This document shows, piece by piece, positions 14,971 to 22,672 of a DNA stretch of 29,252 nucleotides (within the stretch, counting starts at the first letter, position 1; every line of letters begins with the position of its first letter). The DNA is from DATGEP01 sp035310125 (lineage in GTDB: Bacteria; Chloroflexota; Ktedonobacteria; Ktedonobacterales; JADMIN01). The translations under genes and the position numbers were made by a program. Location of the stretch: NCBI GenBank assembly GCA_035310125.1, contig DATGEP010000054.1, positions 1 to 29,252 on the forward strand, in the 5' to 3' direction. The notes under the pieces are model-generated. The model saw only the letters and a program-made list of their open reading frames with translations, had not been told where the DNA came from and made no database searches.

Positions 14971-16071
14971 CTACTCGACGACGGTTGCCGTTACGGAATA
15001 AATCGGCGGCAGGTAGTCGGCCAGCATGCGCCAGGAATCGCCGCCGTCCAGACTGGCGAAGAGCTGGCCGGTATTGGTGCCGACGTAGATGCCGCAGGGG
15101 TCGTGGCGGTCGCTGCACATGCCGTGGCGCAGCACGCCCAGGCGCACGCCGCTACCGGCGGGCAGCCCCTCCGTGCGCGGCTCCCAGCTTGCGCCGCCGT
15201 CGCGTGTGCGATAGACGGTGAACTGCTCGCCGACATTGTTGCGCGCCATCCCATCCTCGACGACCGTGAAGATGGTATCAGGATGGTGTGGATCGAGCGC
15301 GATGGGGAAGCCGAATTCGGACGGCAGCTCGTGCTGGATGTCCTCCCACTCTTCGCCAGCGTTGGCCGTCTTGTAGATGCCGCAGTGGTTCTGCTGATAG
15401 AGCACATTGGGCTGCGTAGGATGCTGGACCATGCGGTGCAGACACTGGCCGTACTCGGGATATACATCCGGCTGGAAACCGGCGCGCGTGCCTTTGTTCA
15501 TATGCTGCCAGGTCTGGCCGCCGTCGTCGCTGCGCATGCAGCCGACCGCTGAGATGCCCACCCACATGCGGTTCCGGTCGCTGTAGTCGGGCACGATGGT
15601 GTGCAGACACATGCCGCCAGCACCGGGATTCCAGGTCGAGCGGGTGGGATGTGCCATCATCCCGGCGTTCAGCTCCCAAGTGACGCCGTTGTCGCGGCTC
15701 TCCCAGAGGCTCGCGGGGTCCACGCCGACAAAAAGGCGGCCCGGCTCATCCGCGCGTCCTGGCTCGACAATCCAGATGTTCTTGAGGCTCTCGCCGCTCT
15801 CCTCTGGGAACTGGATGCCACGCTCCGGCTCTTGCCAGGTCTCGCCGAAGTCGTCGCTGTACTTGAGAAAACTGCCGAAGAAGTCGTTGTTCTCTGCCGC
15901 GAAGAGCCGCTTGCCCTGGCGCTGGTCGAGCATGCTGTAATAGATGCGGTTCCCTGTGAGGCCCATCGGGGCGCTGGTCCAGGTCTGCCGGTCCGCTGAT
16001 GTGACGGCGAAGAGTCCGCGTTTGGTGCCGAGCAGCACCATCGTGGTGCCGGATGAAAAAGTGTGTGCCAT
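14971..16071 (-). CDS. BNR/Asp-box beta-propeller protein
   Basis: The 366-residue protein consists of repeated Asp-box hairpins (S-x-D-x-G-x-x-W), the mark of sialidase/Vps10/Ycf48-like propellers. Six are visible: YSDDFGETW (71-79), SRDNGVTW (125-132), SDDGGQTW (181-188), TANAGEEW (235-242), TRDGGASW (289-296) and SLDGGDSW (340-347). No signal peptide is present, so it is probably cytoplasmic, and no sialidase arginine triad is evident. The ATG at 16071 has GGGAGG nine bases upstream; an ATG at 16080 overlaps the preceding stop as ATGA. It is therefore tightly coupled to the MoaD-like gene upstream, which suggests joint function. Similar MoaD/propeller pairs occur in other bacteria as I recall, but the role is not known to me. 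Confidence 0.88.
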   Translation of the reverse strand: MAHTFSSGTTMVLLGTKRGLFAVTSADRQTWTSAPMGLTGNRIYYSMLDQRQGKRLFAAENNDFFGSFLKYSDDFGETWQEPERGIQFPEESGESLKNIWIVEPGRADEPGRLFVGVDPASLWESRDNGVTWELNAGMMAHPTRSTWNPGAGGMCLHTIVPDYSDRNRMWVGISAVGCMRSDDGGQTWQHMNKGTRAGFQPDVYPEYGQCLHRMVQHPTQPNVLYQQNHCGIYKTANAGEEWEDIQHELPSEFGFPIALDPHHPDTIFTVVEDGMARNNVGEQFTVYRTRDGGASWEPRTEGLPAGSGVRLGVLRHGMCSDRHDPCGIYVGTNTGQLFASLDGGDSWRMLADYLPPIYSVTATVVE

Positions 16072-16076
16072 CGTGG

Positions 16077-16373
16077 TCATCCTCCCGCTACGGATTGCAA
16101 GATACGGATCGTCATACCGGCGGTGACCGGTGTCTCCAGCTCGTTGAGATAGCGGACATTCTCGCCGCCGACGAAGATGTTCACATACTCACGCAGCCCG
16201 CCCGTTTCATAACAGAGATTGAAGCGTAGACCTGGATACTCCTGTTCTAGCGCCTCGATGACTTCGCGCACCGTGCGCCCGGCCACCCGCACAGATGCCC
16301 GATTGCCGGTGCGAGCGCGCAGCACGGTGGGAATCATGACCACCACCTCTGGCGGACTCGACACTGTTTTCAC
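16077..16373 (-). CDS. MoaD/ThiS-family ubiquitin-like sulfur carrier
   Basis: The 98-residue protein has a beta-grasp fold pattern: VVVMIPTVLRARTGNRASVRVAG at the start, then VREVIEALEQEYPGLRFNL, YVNIFVGGENVRYL and TPVTAGMTIRILQSVAGG, shown here in parts. It ends exactly in Gly-Gly, which is the residue pair adenylated by an E1-like enzyme and turned into a thiocarboxylate. The GTG start has AGGAGG five bases upstream. No E1-like (MoeB/ThiF) or MoaE gene is in the window, so this is probably a dedicated carrier rather than part of a standard molybdopterin locus. Its stop codon overlaps the start region of the beta-propeller gene, which makes the two translationally coupled. Confidence 0.92.
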   Translation of the reverse strand: MKTVSSPPEVVVMIPTVLRARTGNRASVRVAGRTVREVIEALEQEYPGLRFNLCYETGGLREYVNIFVGGENVRYLNELETPVTAGMTIRILQSVAGG

Positions 16374-16818
16374 GACGCCCTCCTGATTCCAGACCGCCGC
16401 GAGGCGGCCTCATCACCCCGCCCGGCTCACCGAGCGGCATGCGCACCATATGTCCCCATGCCCGGCTGCCGCAAAACGGCAGGACAGGTAGGCCAACGGC
16501 GAATAGCCCGAAAGTTTTGGCGTCAAGATGTGGCTCCTCACTAGTGGATAGACCACGGTGATTGTGCGGTGGCGCAGGCAGGAATGCCCACGGGCTGACA
16601 CGAATGTCGGCCTTCACCCGATCCCAAAACCAAACTGGACTGAATAGTAATTGCGCACACATGGTGTGTATGGCACGCTTCCGCCTCTTTCTCAGCGAGG
16701 GACATGAAGTCGGAAGCACGCGAACAAATTCCCTGTGAGGCGATGGCAAGTCGCAATGCCGGATGCCAAAATGGTGACAAGATACCGCTCGCTATCTGTT
16801 CCGCCACGTAGTGGAGGG

Positions 16819-16852
16819 CAGCACGCGCAGGCGCGGCTCCGCAGGGGCGTCT
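16819..16852 (+). repeat. Dispersed 34-bp repeat, copy 1
   Basis: Thirty of 34 bases match the copy at 29108-29141, both beginning CAGCACGCGC and ending AGGGGCGTCT. All four differences are transitions. Both copies are intergenic. A related core is on the minus strand at 2303-2317. This looks like a member of a small interspersed repeat family. Confidence 0.7.
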
Positions 16853-16894
16853 GGCGGACGCCCATTTGTGACGGAATCCTCGATATCGGGATAC

Positions 16895-16923
16895 TTGACA
16901 CAGGGAACCGCGCAAAGTAGAGT
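16895..16923 (+). promoter_or_regulatory. Sigma70-like promoter for the Pro/Gln-tail membrane protein
   Basis: Consensus TTGACA (16895-16900), 17 bases, TAGAGT (16918-16923). Transcription would start near 16930, about 90 bases before the ATG at 17020. Confidence 0.6.
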
Positions 16924-17019
16924 AGGCGGGTCTTCTCAGCAAGTCCGACGGTAAACTTAACAGAATGTCGCGCCTGTTGGGATAGAGCGGAACAGATCGG
17001 TAGATCGTTCGGGGGAATT

Positions 17020-17814
17020 ATGGCCGCGAAACTTCTCATTCTAGCGTTCACGAAGCGCTGGACCTATCTGGTCATTGGCGCCGTCCTGCTCATCATCGGC
17101 ATCGTCTCATACGCACGTGGGCATGTGTACCACCCGACGGAAGTCAGTGGGACCGTCAGTAAGGTGACGGACGTGGAGGATAACAGCTCCTACACACATT
17201 CGGAGATCGTGATAGACGGCGATAACAACACCTACACGTTCAACCGCAACGACTTCACGCCGACCGTGCCCACGACCTATCTGCAAGATGTACATATGTG
17301 GGTCGAGGATCCGGGCAGCACAACCATCATCGCGCTGCAATATTACGACGATCAGACTCCCGATACCTCGGCAACGACGTACACGACCGATCTCTACAAT
17401 CACCCCGAGCACGGCGTGACGAACGCGCATAATACGGGAATAGGCTTCGGCATCTTCAGCCTGCCGTTCTTTGCGTTTGGCTTGCTGTGGCCAATCTTCC
17501 CCTGGGGCAAAAAGAAGAAGCCAGCAGCCGTGGTCGCCGGCTATCATGCGCCGGTGGGCATCCAGACCGGGTTCCCACCACAACCCCAGCCGGGATTTCC
17601 GCCGCAGCAGCCCGGCTTCCCGCAGGCGCCACAACCCGGCTACCCTCAGCCACAGGGCGGATATCCTCCCCAACAGCTAGGATACCCGCCGCAACAGCCC
17701 CAACCAGGATATCCGCAGCAACCAGCTCAGGGTTACCCACCGCAACAGCCGCAGCCCGTATATCCACCGCAGCAACCCGGCCAGAGCGGTTGGCCTCAGC
17801 CGCCCCAGCAGTAG
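17020..17814 (+). CDS. Two-span membrane protein with Pro/Gln/Gly/Tyr repeat tail
   Basis: The 264-residue protein has an N-terminal membrane span (about 14-31), an extracytoplasmic domain of about 110 residues rich in Thr, Asp, Tyr and beta-strand patterns (SGTVSKVTDVEDNSS), a second span (about 140-162) and a cytoplasmic tail. The tail (about 183-264) consists of degenerate QPGYPPQQ repeats. This layout is like proteins with a DUF3592-type extracytoplasmic domain (two spans around a small beta domain), but I cannot confirm the family. The repeat tail is probably disordered and may drive clustering or bind partners. The ATG has GGGGGAA upstream and its own promoter. A strong hairpin follows the stop. 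Confidence 0.85.
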   Translation: MAAKLLILAFTKRWTYLVIGAVLLIIGIVSYARGHVYHPTEVSGTVSKVTDVEDNSSYTHSEIVIDGDNNTYTFNRNDFTPTVPTTYLQDVHMWVEDPGSTTIIALQYYDDQTPDTSATTYTTDLYNHPEHGVTNAHNTGIGFGIFSLPFFAFGLLWPIFPWGKKKKPAAVVAGYHAPVGIQTGFPPQPQPGFPPQQPGFPQAPQPGYPQPQGGYPPQQLGYPPQQPQPGYPQQPAQGYPPQQPQPVYPPQQPGQSGWPQPPQQ

Positions 17815-17833
17815 CCGCCATATGGTAAGCTGG

Positions 17834-17866
17834 ACTGCCCCTCTCTCGTTCCGGGAGAGGGGCAGT
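17834..17866 (+). terminator. Terminator-like hairpin after the Pro/Gln-tail gene
   Basis: A perfect 12-bp inverted repeat, ACTGCCCCTCTC (17834-17845) with GAGAGGGGCAGT (17855-17866) and a 9-base loop, lies 20 bases after the stop. It lacks a T-run. A 12-bp palindrome ATGCTATAGCAT (17867-17878) follows directly and may be part of a promoter or operator for the next gene. Confidence 0.55.
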
Positions 17867-17919
17867 ATGCTATAGCATGCCTCACGACACGAATTCCAAG
17901 TACGAGCGGATCGGGCGAT

Positions 17920-18516
17920 ATGCGAGCGAGACAGTGCATGCCCGCCGAAAGCGGACCTTACCGGTATTGGCTGGAGGTGGCGCTCGGCGGCACGGGTCCC
18001 CGGCTGGCCGCCATCATGAAGAATCCCTCCACGGCGGGAGTCGAGCGCAGCGACGCCACCATCGGCAAGGTGGAAGCCTGGGCGGCGCGGCGCGGCTACG
18101 GTTCGCTGGTCGTCGTCAACCTCTTCGCCTGGCGCGCCACACATCCACGTGACCTCAACCTCGAAAGTTACGCTGTTATGGTTGGAGTCGAAAACGACCG
18201 GTTCATTCTCGACGCGGCGAAAGCGGACATCATCGTCGCCGCATGGGGCAATCCCAACGGCATCACACTCGACCGCTATGACTGCCGTATCCGCGAGGTA
18301 CACGCGCTGCTCGGCGCGCGCCGCCTCCACACCGTCGGCCCGCTGACCCACGCCGGCTATCCTCGCCACGGCCTGTGCTGGAACGGCGATTGTGAGCTGG
18401 CCACCTGCCGCCGATGGTCGCCGCCACCGACGCTAAACCATCCTCAGCACCCGTCTTCAGCTAGGAATGCCTGCACCGATGTGTCACCGCTACTGGGTTC
18501 GCTGGACCGCCTCTAG
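17920..18516 (+). CDS. DUF1643 family protein
   Basis: The protein, of about 198 residues, matches the DUF1643 pattern: YRYWLEV, then MKNPSTAG, a Thr-x-Gly-Lys-like DATIGKVEAWA, GYGSLVVVNLFAWRATHPRDL, VGVENDRFI, ADIIVAAWGN, and a final GYPRHGL. The biochemical role of this family is not established; members occur widely in bacteria and phages, often near mobile regions. The start is uncertain: ATG 17920 or ATG 17938, neither with a strong ribosome site. After the domain (about residue 155) there is a tail of about 43 residues with no family match that runs 27 bases into the 3' end of the convergent TIR gene. The tail could be a recent extension after loss of an earlier stop. Confidence 0.85.
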   Translation: MRARQCMPAESGPYRYWLEVALGGTGPRLAAIMKNPSTAGVERSDATIGKVEAWAARRGYGSLVVVNLFAWRATHPRDLNLESYAVMVGVENDRFILDAAKADIIVAAWGNPNGITLDRYDCRIREVHALLGARRLHTVGPLTHAGYPRHGLCWNGDCELATCRRWSPPPTLNHPQHPSSARNACTDVSPLLGSLDRL

Positions 18517-19635
18517 TAGCATTTTTCCGAGGCCTTCTAGTGAGAAAGGCTTGTGAAGGAACACAACCTGTTCGGCGGGTATGCCTGTGCTCGCCGCAAT
18601 CTTCTCTGGTGTGAAAAGGGTTGCCGACATGAATATCACGGGATACGTATCACCGCGAGCCGCCATACGACGCAGCACTTCTAAGCCATCCATCTGCGGT
18701 ATCATGTAGTCGAGGACAATGAGCGCGGGGTTGCTGTCGGCGACTTTGGCGAGGGCTGCCACTCCATCTGCCGCCCCCTCGACACCATAGCCCGGCAGCA
18801 TGTCCTCAATGAACTGACGCAAGAGCGAACGCATAGTAGGGTCATCGTCGACAACCAACACCGTCTTGACCACCGTAGACTGCCGATAGTCAAGCGCAAA
18901 AGCCCGTTCGAGCGCATCATTGGCTTCGCTGTAGCGTCTGAGTTTGAGCAGCGCCACCCCGTACAAGAACCATGCTCGCAAGTTTTCAGGCGTAAGGAGG
19001 ATCGGCCCTGCTAAGATCCTGACCGCCTCTGCATACCTGCTTTTTACAATGAGACTTGACCCCTGAGACAGCGCAACCTCGATAGGCATAGCCGCTGGTC
19101 CGGGTGCCGACTGCTGACTAGGCTCCTGTCCATCAACCTGCGTTTCCGCACCCGCCGGTGCTGCGTCCGTAGCCTGCAACCCGCCCAGCGCATCTGCCAC
19201 CTTGTCCGCGAGTTCCTGCAACACGGCTTCCCGATTATAGCGTGACATCCCGATGAGCGGGCGTGAGGCGTCGTTGATAGCCTGAAACGTACGTAGCTCG
19301 GTGCGCTTAAAAGCAGACGGTGTGAGAATAACCGAGAATATCAGCGCACCATCGTCGCGGGCGCGAGCGAGCATGCGAGGAAGTTCCTTCTCTGCAACAT
19401 ACGCTGATGCCAGGAAATCAGCGCTCACGAGCAGAATGCACACGCGAGCATGCTCGATGGCTTCCGCTATTTCTTGCTCCCATTTCTGTCCTACCGAGAG
19501 TTTGGTATCGTCCCAATAGTCAATGAGGTTGTTGCGCTCGTAGTAGGCAAGATGAGCATGAAGTCGCCTCAAATAGACGGCATCGTTATGACTGTAGCTG
19601 ATGAATACCCGGGTTCTCTTGGAAGAGCTTGCCAT
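18490..19635 (-). CDS. TIR domain - TPR - response-regulator receiver fusion protein
   Basis: The 381-residue protein joins three modules. Residues about 8-128 form a bacterial TIR domain (RVFISYSHND, DYWDDTKLSVGQKWEQEI, VCILLVSADFLASAY), with Glu84 in AEKEL where TIR NADases carry their catalytic Glu. After a linker rich in Ala, Gln and Pro (155-184) comes a TPR-like helical pair (about 190-252; AWFLYGVALLKLRRYSEAN). Residues about 256-381 are a receiver domain with all key residues: acidic pocket Asp263-265, phosphoacceptor Asp309 (VLDYMIP), Ser337 and Lys362 (HKPF). TIR domains often act in cell-suicide defence by NAD cleavage; here phosphorylation could control it. The ATG at 19635 has GGAG eight bases upstream; a GTG at 19653 is an alternative. 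No sensor kinase or defence gene is nearby. Confidence 0.92.
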   Translation of the reverse strand: MASSSKRTRVFISYSHNDAVYLRRLHAHLAYYERNNLIDYWDDTKLSVGQKWEQEIAEAIEHARVCILLVSADFLASAYVAEKELPRMLARARDDGALIFSVILTPSAFKRTELRTFQAINDASRPLIGMSRYNREAVLQELADKVADALGGLQATDAAPAGAETQVDGQEPSQQSAPGPAAMPIEVALSQGSSLIVKSRYAEAVRILAGPILLTPENLRAWFLYGVALLKLRRYSEANDALERAFALDYRQSTVVKTVLVVDDDPTMRSLLRQFIEDMLPGYGVEGAADGVAALAKVADSNPALIVLDYMIPQMDGLEVLRRMAARGDTYPVIFMSATLFTPEKIAASTGIPAEQVVFLHKPFSLEGLGKMLLEAVQRTQ

Positions 19636-19680
19636 TTGCCACGCTCCGCTCACACAGCATCCGAGCTACTGACTCTCTGC

Positions 19681-19689
19681 ATTATACCA
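19681..19689 (-). promoter_or_regulatory. Extended -10 promoter for the TIR-TPR-REC gene
   Basis: The minus strand reads TGGTATAAT, a perfect -10 hexamer (plus 19681-19686) with an extended TG. The -35 is poor. Transcription would start near 19674, about 39 bases before the ATG. Confidence 0.55.
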
Positions 19690-19990
19690 GGTCTTCCAGA
19701 AGTGTGGGTGGAGACAGTTCGCTGTACGCATTGCCCAGGAGAGCGGCGTCACGCTCAAGGGTAGATGGGTGTTAGCTCGACACGCAGCTCAACCAGCTCC
19801 TCAGCACGCCGTACAGCCGCCCGCTGACGATCTACCGAAAGTGTCAATTCCATCGTCCACCAGCAGGTGGTGTACCAGGGCACCGTCAACAGCAGCGTGG
19901 TGAGGCGACGCAGAGATCCTCCCGTCTGGTACACTGAACTCGTGATCGTTATGCATCCGCTGCACCTGCCGAGTTGGGAGGATAGGCCTG
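19690..19990. other. Intergenic region between the TIR gene and the enoyl-CoA hydratase gene
   Basis: This stretch lies between divergent genes. I see no coding region with a ribosome site. A possible extended -10 for the plus-strand gene is TGGTACACT (19927-19935), with no good -35. A short minus-strand open frame at 19801-20004 has no recognisable product. Confidence 0.55.
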
Positions 19991-20824
19991 ATGTCCGAGT
20001 CCACTACACCCCGTGACGACGCCTCCGCGAGCTCGTCGCGCTACGAAACGCTGCTATTCGCCGTGCGCGATGGCGTCGCCACCGTGACGCTCAACCGGCC
20101 TGAGGCAGCCAACGCTCTCAACTGGCAGATGGCCCGCGACCTCATGGATGTGATGCTGCGCTGCGACGACGATCCCGCCATCCGCGCCGTGGTGCTGACG
20201 GCCACCGGCAAGATGTTCTGCGCGGGCGGCGACCTCAAGAGCTTCGCGGCGGAGCAGGAGACGATGGGTGCGCATGTCAAGGAAGTGACGACATACCTGC
20301 ATGCCGCCATCTCCGCGATGGCGCGCATGGACGCGCCAGTGATCGCCAGCATCAACGGCATCGCGGCGGGCGCCGGCATGAGCATGGCCTGCGCCTGCGA
20401 CATCGTCATCGCCGCCGAGTCCGCCCGCTTCACCATGGCTTACACCCGCGCCGGCCTCACCCCCGACGGCTCCTCCACGTACTATCTGCCGCGCCGTGTC
20501 GGCCTGGGCCGCGCGATGGAGCTAACACTCACCAACCGCGTCCTTTCCGCGCAGGACGCGCTGGCGTGGGGCATCGTCAACCGTATCGCGCCCGATGTCG
20601 AGCTGGCGGCGCAGACGGATGCGCTCGCGAGTGAGCTGGCTGCTGGCCCCACAGGCGCCTTCGGCGCGGCGAAGCGGCTGCTCTGGAGCGGCTGGAACAC
20701 GACCTTGGAGACGCAGATGGCGGCGGAATCCTGGGCGATTGCCGCGCAGTCTCACACAGCCGATGCGCGCGAAGGCATCACGGCGTTTCTGGAGAAGCGC
20801 GCACCGCGCTTCACCGGGAAGTAG
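19991..20824 (+). CDS. Enoyl-CoA hydratase/isomerase (crotonase) family protein
   Basis: The 277-residue protein is a full-length crotonase-fold enzyme. VTLNRPEAANALN, VLTATGKMFCAGGDLK (oxyanion-hole FCAGGDL), SINGIAAGAGMSMACACDIVIA and the second motif GLTPDGSSTYYLPR are all present, and the C-terminal helices end in FLEKRAPRF. The Glu of hydratases in the last motif is replaced by Asp (PDG), a pattern seen in PaaG-like isomerases that handle ring-epoxide or unsaturated acyl-CoA. It is thus more likely an isomerase than a hydratase. GGGAGGATAGG lies before the ATG. The gene precedes a DUF6941-like gene by 15 bases, and the two likely share a transcript. Confidence 0.92.
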   Translation: MSESTTPRDDASASSSRYETLLFAVRDGVATVTLNRPEAANALNWQMARDLMDVMLRCDDDPAIRAVVLTATGKMFCAGGDLKSFAAEQETMGAHVKEVTTYLHAAISAMARMDAPVIASINGIAAGAGMSMACACDIVIAAESARFTMAYTRAGLTPDGSSTYYLPRRVGLGRAMELTLTNRVLSAQDALAWGIVNRIAPDVELAAQTDALASELAAGPTGAFGAAKRLLWSGWNTTLETQMAAESWAIAAQSHTADAREGITAFLEKRAPRFTGK

Positions 20825-20839
20825 CAAGGAGATATCGCT

Positions 20840-21289
20840 GTGACTGGCGCATCAAGTACCGAAACTACCCGCATAGACGTGCTCATCGTGGCGAACCACG
20901 CGGAAGCCATCAATGGGCTGCTCTACCTGAGCGGCGGCGGCTGGACGGATTTGCACCGCCAGATACACGGCGGCAACATCCCGCCCAGCCACTTTGGGAT
21001 CGGCATCTCCATCCGCGTTCCTTGGCACGAAACCAACGAGCCGCACAAGTTCGTTCTCGACGTGCAGAACGAAGACGCCACGGCAACCGTCGTCCATGCC
21101 GAGAGCGAGATCAACATCGGGCGTCCCCCGCAGCTTCCGCCCGGATCCATCCAGCACGCCATCATCGCCATCAATGTAGACACGATTTTTCCGGGTCCAG
21201 GCGGCTACCGCATCGTCGCGACCATTGACGGCGACAAGAGCGTAGCCACCTGGCCGTTCCGTGTCCATGATGCGCGTCCATCAGTGTAG
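20840..21289 (+). CDS. DUF6941-like protein
   Basis: The 149-residue protein has no signal peptide or membrane span. The opening VLIVANHAEAINGLLYLSGGGW, the central GIGISIRVPWHETNEPHKF and the GRPPQLPPGS segment match the pattern I associate with DUF6941, a small beta-rich family of unknown function found in actinobacteria and Chloroflexota. The family assignment is from memory of the pattern. The GTG start has AAGGAGAT ten bases upstream. It is translated right after the enoyl-CoA isomerase-like enzyme, but no functional link is obvious. Confidence 0.82.
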   Translation: MTGASSTETTRIDVLIVANHAEAINGLLYLSGGGWTDLHRQIHGGNIPPSHFGIGISIRVPWHETNEPHKFVLDVQNEDATATVVHAESEINIGRPPQLPPGSIQHAIIAINVDTIFPGPGGYRIVATIDGDKSVATWPFRVHDARPSV

Positions 21290-21294
21290 CGTCG

Positions 21295-22332
21295 TCACGG
21301 CCCGAGTATCGAGGGCCAGCAGTAGTTACAGTTGTGGTACAGCGCCTGGTCCACATATCCATCGTTGTGCGGCATACCACCCATGGAGCGAAACGAGCTG
21401 ATACTCGTCCCGGCGCCACAGCCATCGCAGCGTAACGTCGTCGCGTCCCAGGACTCATTCGTATCATTGAGCGAGCCACCGTGACTGTATTGGGGATTCA
21501 CGTAGAGCACCTTGTGGCCGCCATCCATATAGACCGCCGAGGTGTCGCTGACCACGAAATCCGAATCCGATGGATAGTTGCCCATCGTCGTCCAGTCGGT
21601 GCCGAGCGCCGCCTGGGGATCGCGCCCGCTCGCCGAGCCATTCATGGCGTTCAGGAACGAGCTGCCGACCTGCATCTCCTCCGCTTGCCAGTTGGCGCCT
21701 AAGAACGAATAGGTCAGGCCGTCATGGGGCGTGCTTATCGTGTAGATGTCTTGCGCGTAGAGCACCCGCGGGAACACGTTTTGTCCCACCGTTGTAGGAT
21801 TCTGCTCGGCATAGAGCATCCAGCGCACGATCAGACCCCCCAGGCTATGCCCGATGATCTGCACGTTCTGACCGTACTTCGAGTACGAGTCGTAGATGAA
21901 CCAGGCTAGATGATAGGCCAGATGCCGAATATCCGTATTGCGATTATGTGAGAGGTGGCCTGAGGTGCCGTACTCATGTGTGCTGCATAGCGGGCTGCAC
22001 GGTGCGGTGGTGTAATAGACTGAATGGCTGCCATAATTGTCAAGCCAGTCGTCGCCGGCTACGTTCGTGTCGCAGCTATAAAAGCCAATCTCACGCTTCG
22101 GTCCTGTCCAACCATCCTCGATGAGATCGTTCTTCAGATTGTTCCACATCGTCTCGTCCACGGAAGGGCATCCCGTCCCGTTGTTGTAGCCGTGGACAAA
22201 GAGAATGGGCGTCGTCGCCTTGTTTGGTGTGGTCCACGCCAGCGCCGATGGAGCCAGCGATATGGTCAAGGCCAGGGCGCTGGCGATGGAGACGATCAGA
22301 ACGAGGGGCAAACGGACGCGCAGACGAGCCAT
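21295..22332 (-). CDS. Secreted alpha/beta hydrolase (lipase-like)
   Basis: The 345-residue protein has a classical signal peptide (about 1-32, cleavage after ALA). A lipase-type alpha/beta-hydrolase domain follows: FVHGYNNGTG (oxyanion-hole region), the nucleophile elbow GHSLGG (Ser163), and later Asp and His candidates (VVSDTSAVYMDG and the C-terminal His-rich stretch). Eight cysteines in the mature protein, including pairs CSPLC and CDGCG and CNYC, suggest several disulfides, which fits a secreted enzyme. The fold resembles triacylglycerol lipases and PGAP1-like hydrolases; the substrate cannot be deduced. The ATG has AGGAGG seven bases upstream and a near-consensus promoter lies about 90 bases before it. 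Confidence 0.9.
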   Translation of the reverse strand: MARLRVRLPLVLIVSIASALALTISLAPSALAWTTPNKATTPILFVHGYNNGTGCPSVDETMWNNLKNDLIEDGWTGPKREIGFYSCDTNVAGDDWLDNYGSHSVYYTTAPCSPLCSTHEYGTSGHLSHNRNTDIRHLAYHLAWFIYDSYSKYGQNVQIIGHSLGGLIVRWMLYAEQNPTTVGQNVFPRVLYAQDIYTISTPHDGLTYSFLGANWQAEEMQVGSSFLNAMNGSASGRDPQAALGTDWTTMGNYPSDSDFVVSDTSAVYMDGGHKVLYVNPQYSHGGSLNDTNESWDATTLRCDGCGAGTSISSFRSMGGMPHNDGYVDQALYHNCNYCWPSILGP

Positions 22333-22672
22333 GATAGCACCTCCTCATGAATCCATTCACCTGCGGGGCACCATCGCTCCGCGCTTCACGAGGCCGGCGT
22401 TACACAATCGGACGGCGAAAGCATACCTGACCGCTGCCCGTTTGTCAATCCCCAGTCACCTGGTGTGAATTCAGACCCAGCGCTTACGCAAGCCAGGCAC
22501 ACGAGCATGTGGCGCGCTGCTGGGTAGGCGACCATCGCGCTGTGCTGTGTGCGCCCGTTGCCGGACGCCCGCCTGCAAGCCGTGTAGCGTCCAAGTGGGC
22601 AGATCCCAACGGGAGAGATCTCGTCTAAACGCGGAGCATACTTCGAGTGGGGGATGGAGCGCAGAAGAGAGG
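22333..22672. other. Intergenic region upstream of the secreted hydrolase
   Basis: It holds the hydrolase promoter (22420-22448) and, beyond it, about 220 bases in which I see no gene, RNA or strong hairpin. A short minus-strand open frame (22471-22689) has no recognisable product. Confidence 0.6.
22420..22448 (-). promoter_or_regulatory. Near-consensus sigma70 promoter for the secreted hydrolase
   Basis: On the minus strand TTGACA (plus 22443-22448), 17 bases, TATGCT (plus 22420-22425). Transcription would start near 22413, about 81 bases before the ATG. Confidence 0.72.

Larger units (their letters stand above)
16374..17019. other. Gene-poor intergenic region with a dispersed repeat and a promoter
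   Basis: No convincing coding region or RNA gene is seen over about 640 bases. It holds a small hairpin with arms CTGCCG and CGGCAG (near 16469-16485), an ACACA/TGTGT dyad near 16658, the dispersed repeat at 16819-16852, and the promoter at 16895-16923. Short open frames here have no ribosome sites or recognisable products. It may be a decayed gene or an insertion remnant. Confidence 0.6.

Noticed and set aside
14971..16071. Propeller protein as an exo-sialidase
   Set aside because: Asp boxes are present, but I see no signal peptide and no arginine triad or FRIP motif, so enzymatic sialidase activity is not supported.
16374..17019. Possible tRNA or other RNA gene in the long gap
   Set aside because: No T-arm GTTCGA-type signal with a cloverleaf or other RNA signature was found; only short hairpins and a dispersed repeat are visible.
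17560..17811. Short direct repeats resembling a CRISPR or tandem-repeat array
   Set aside because: They encode degenerate QPGYPPQQ repeats in frame within the membrane protein tail; unit length and spacing vary and there are no unique spacers.
18490..19635. TIR gene as part of a Thoeris or CBASS locus
   Set aside because: No ThsA-like, SIR2, cyclase or NTPase partner gene is adjacent; neighbours are a DUF1643 gene and metabolic genes.
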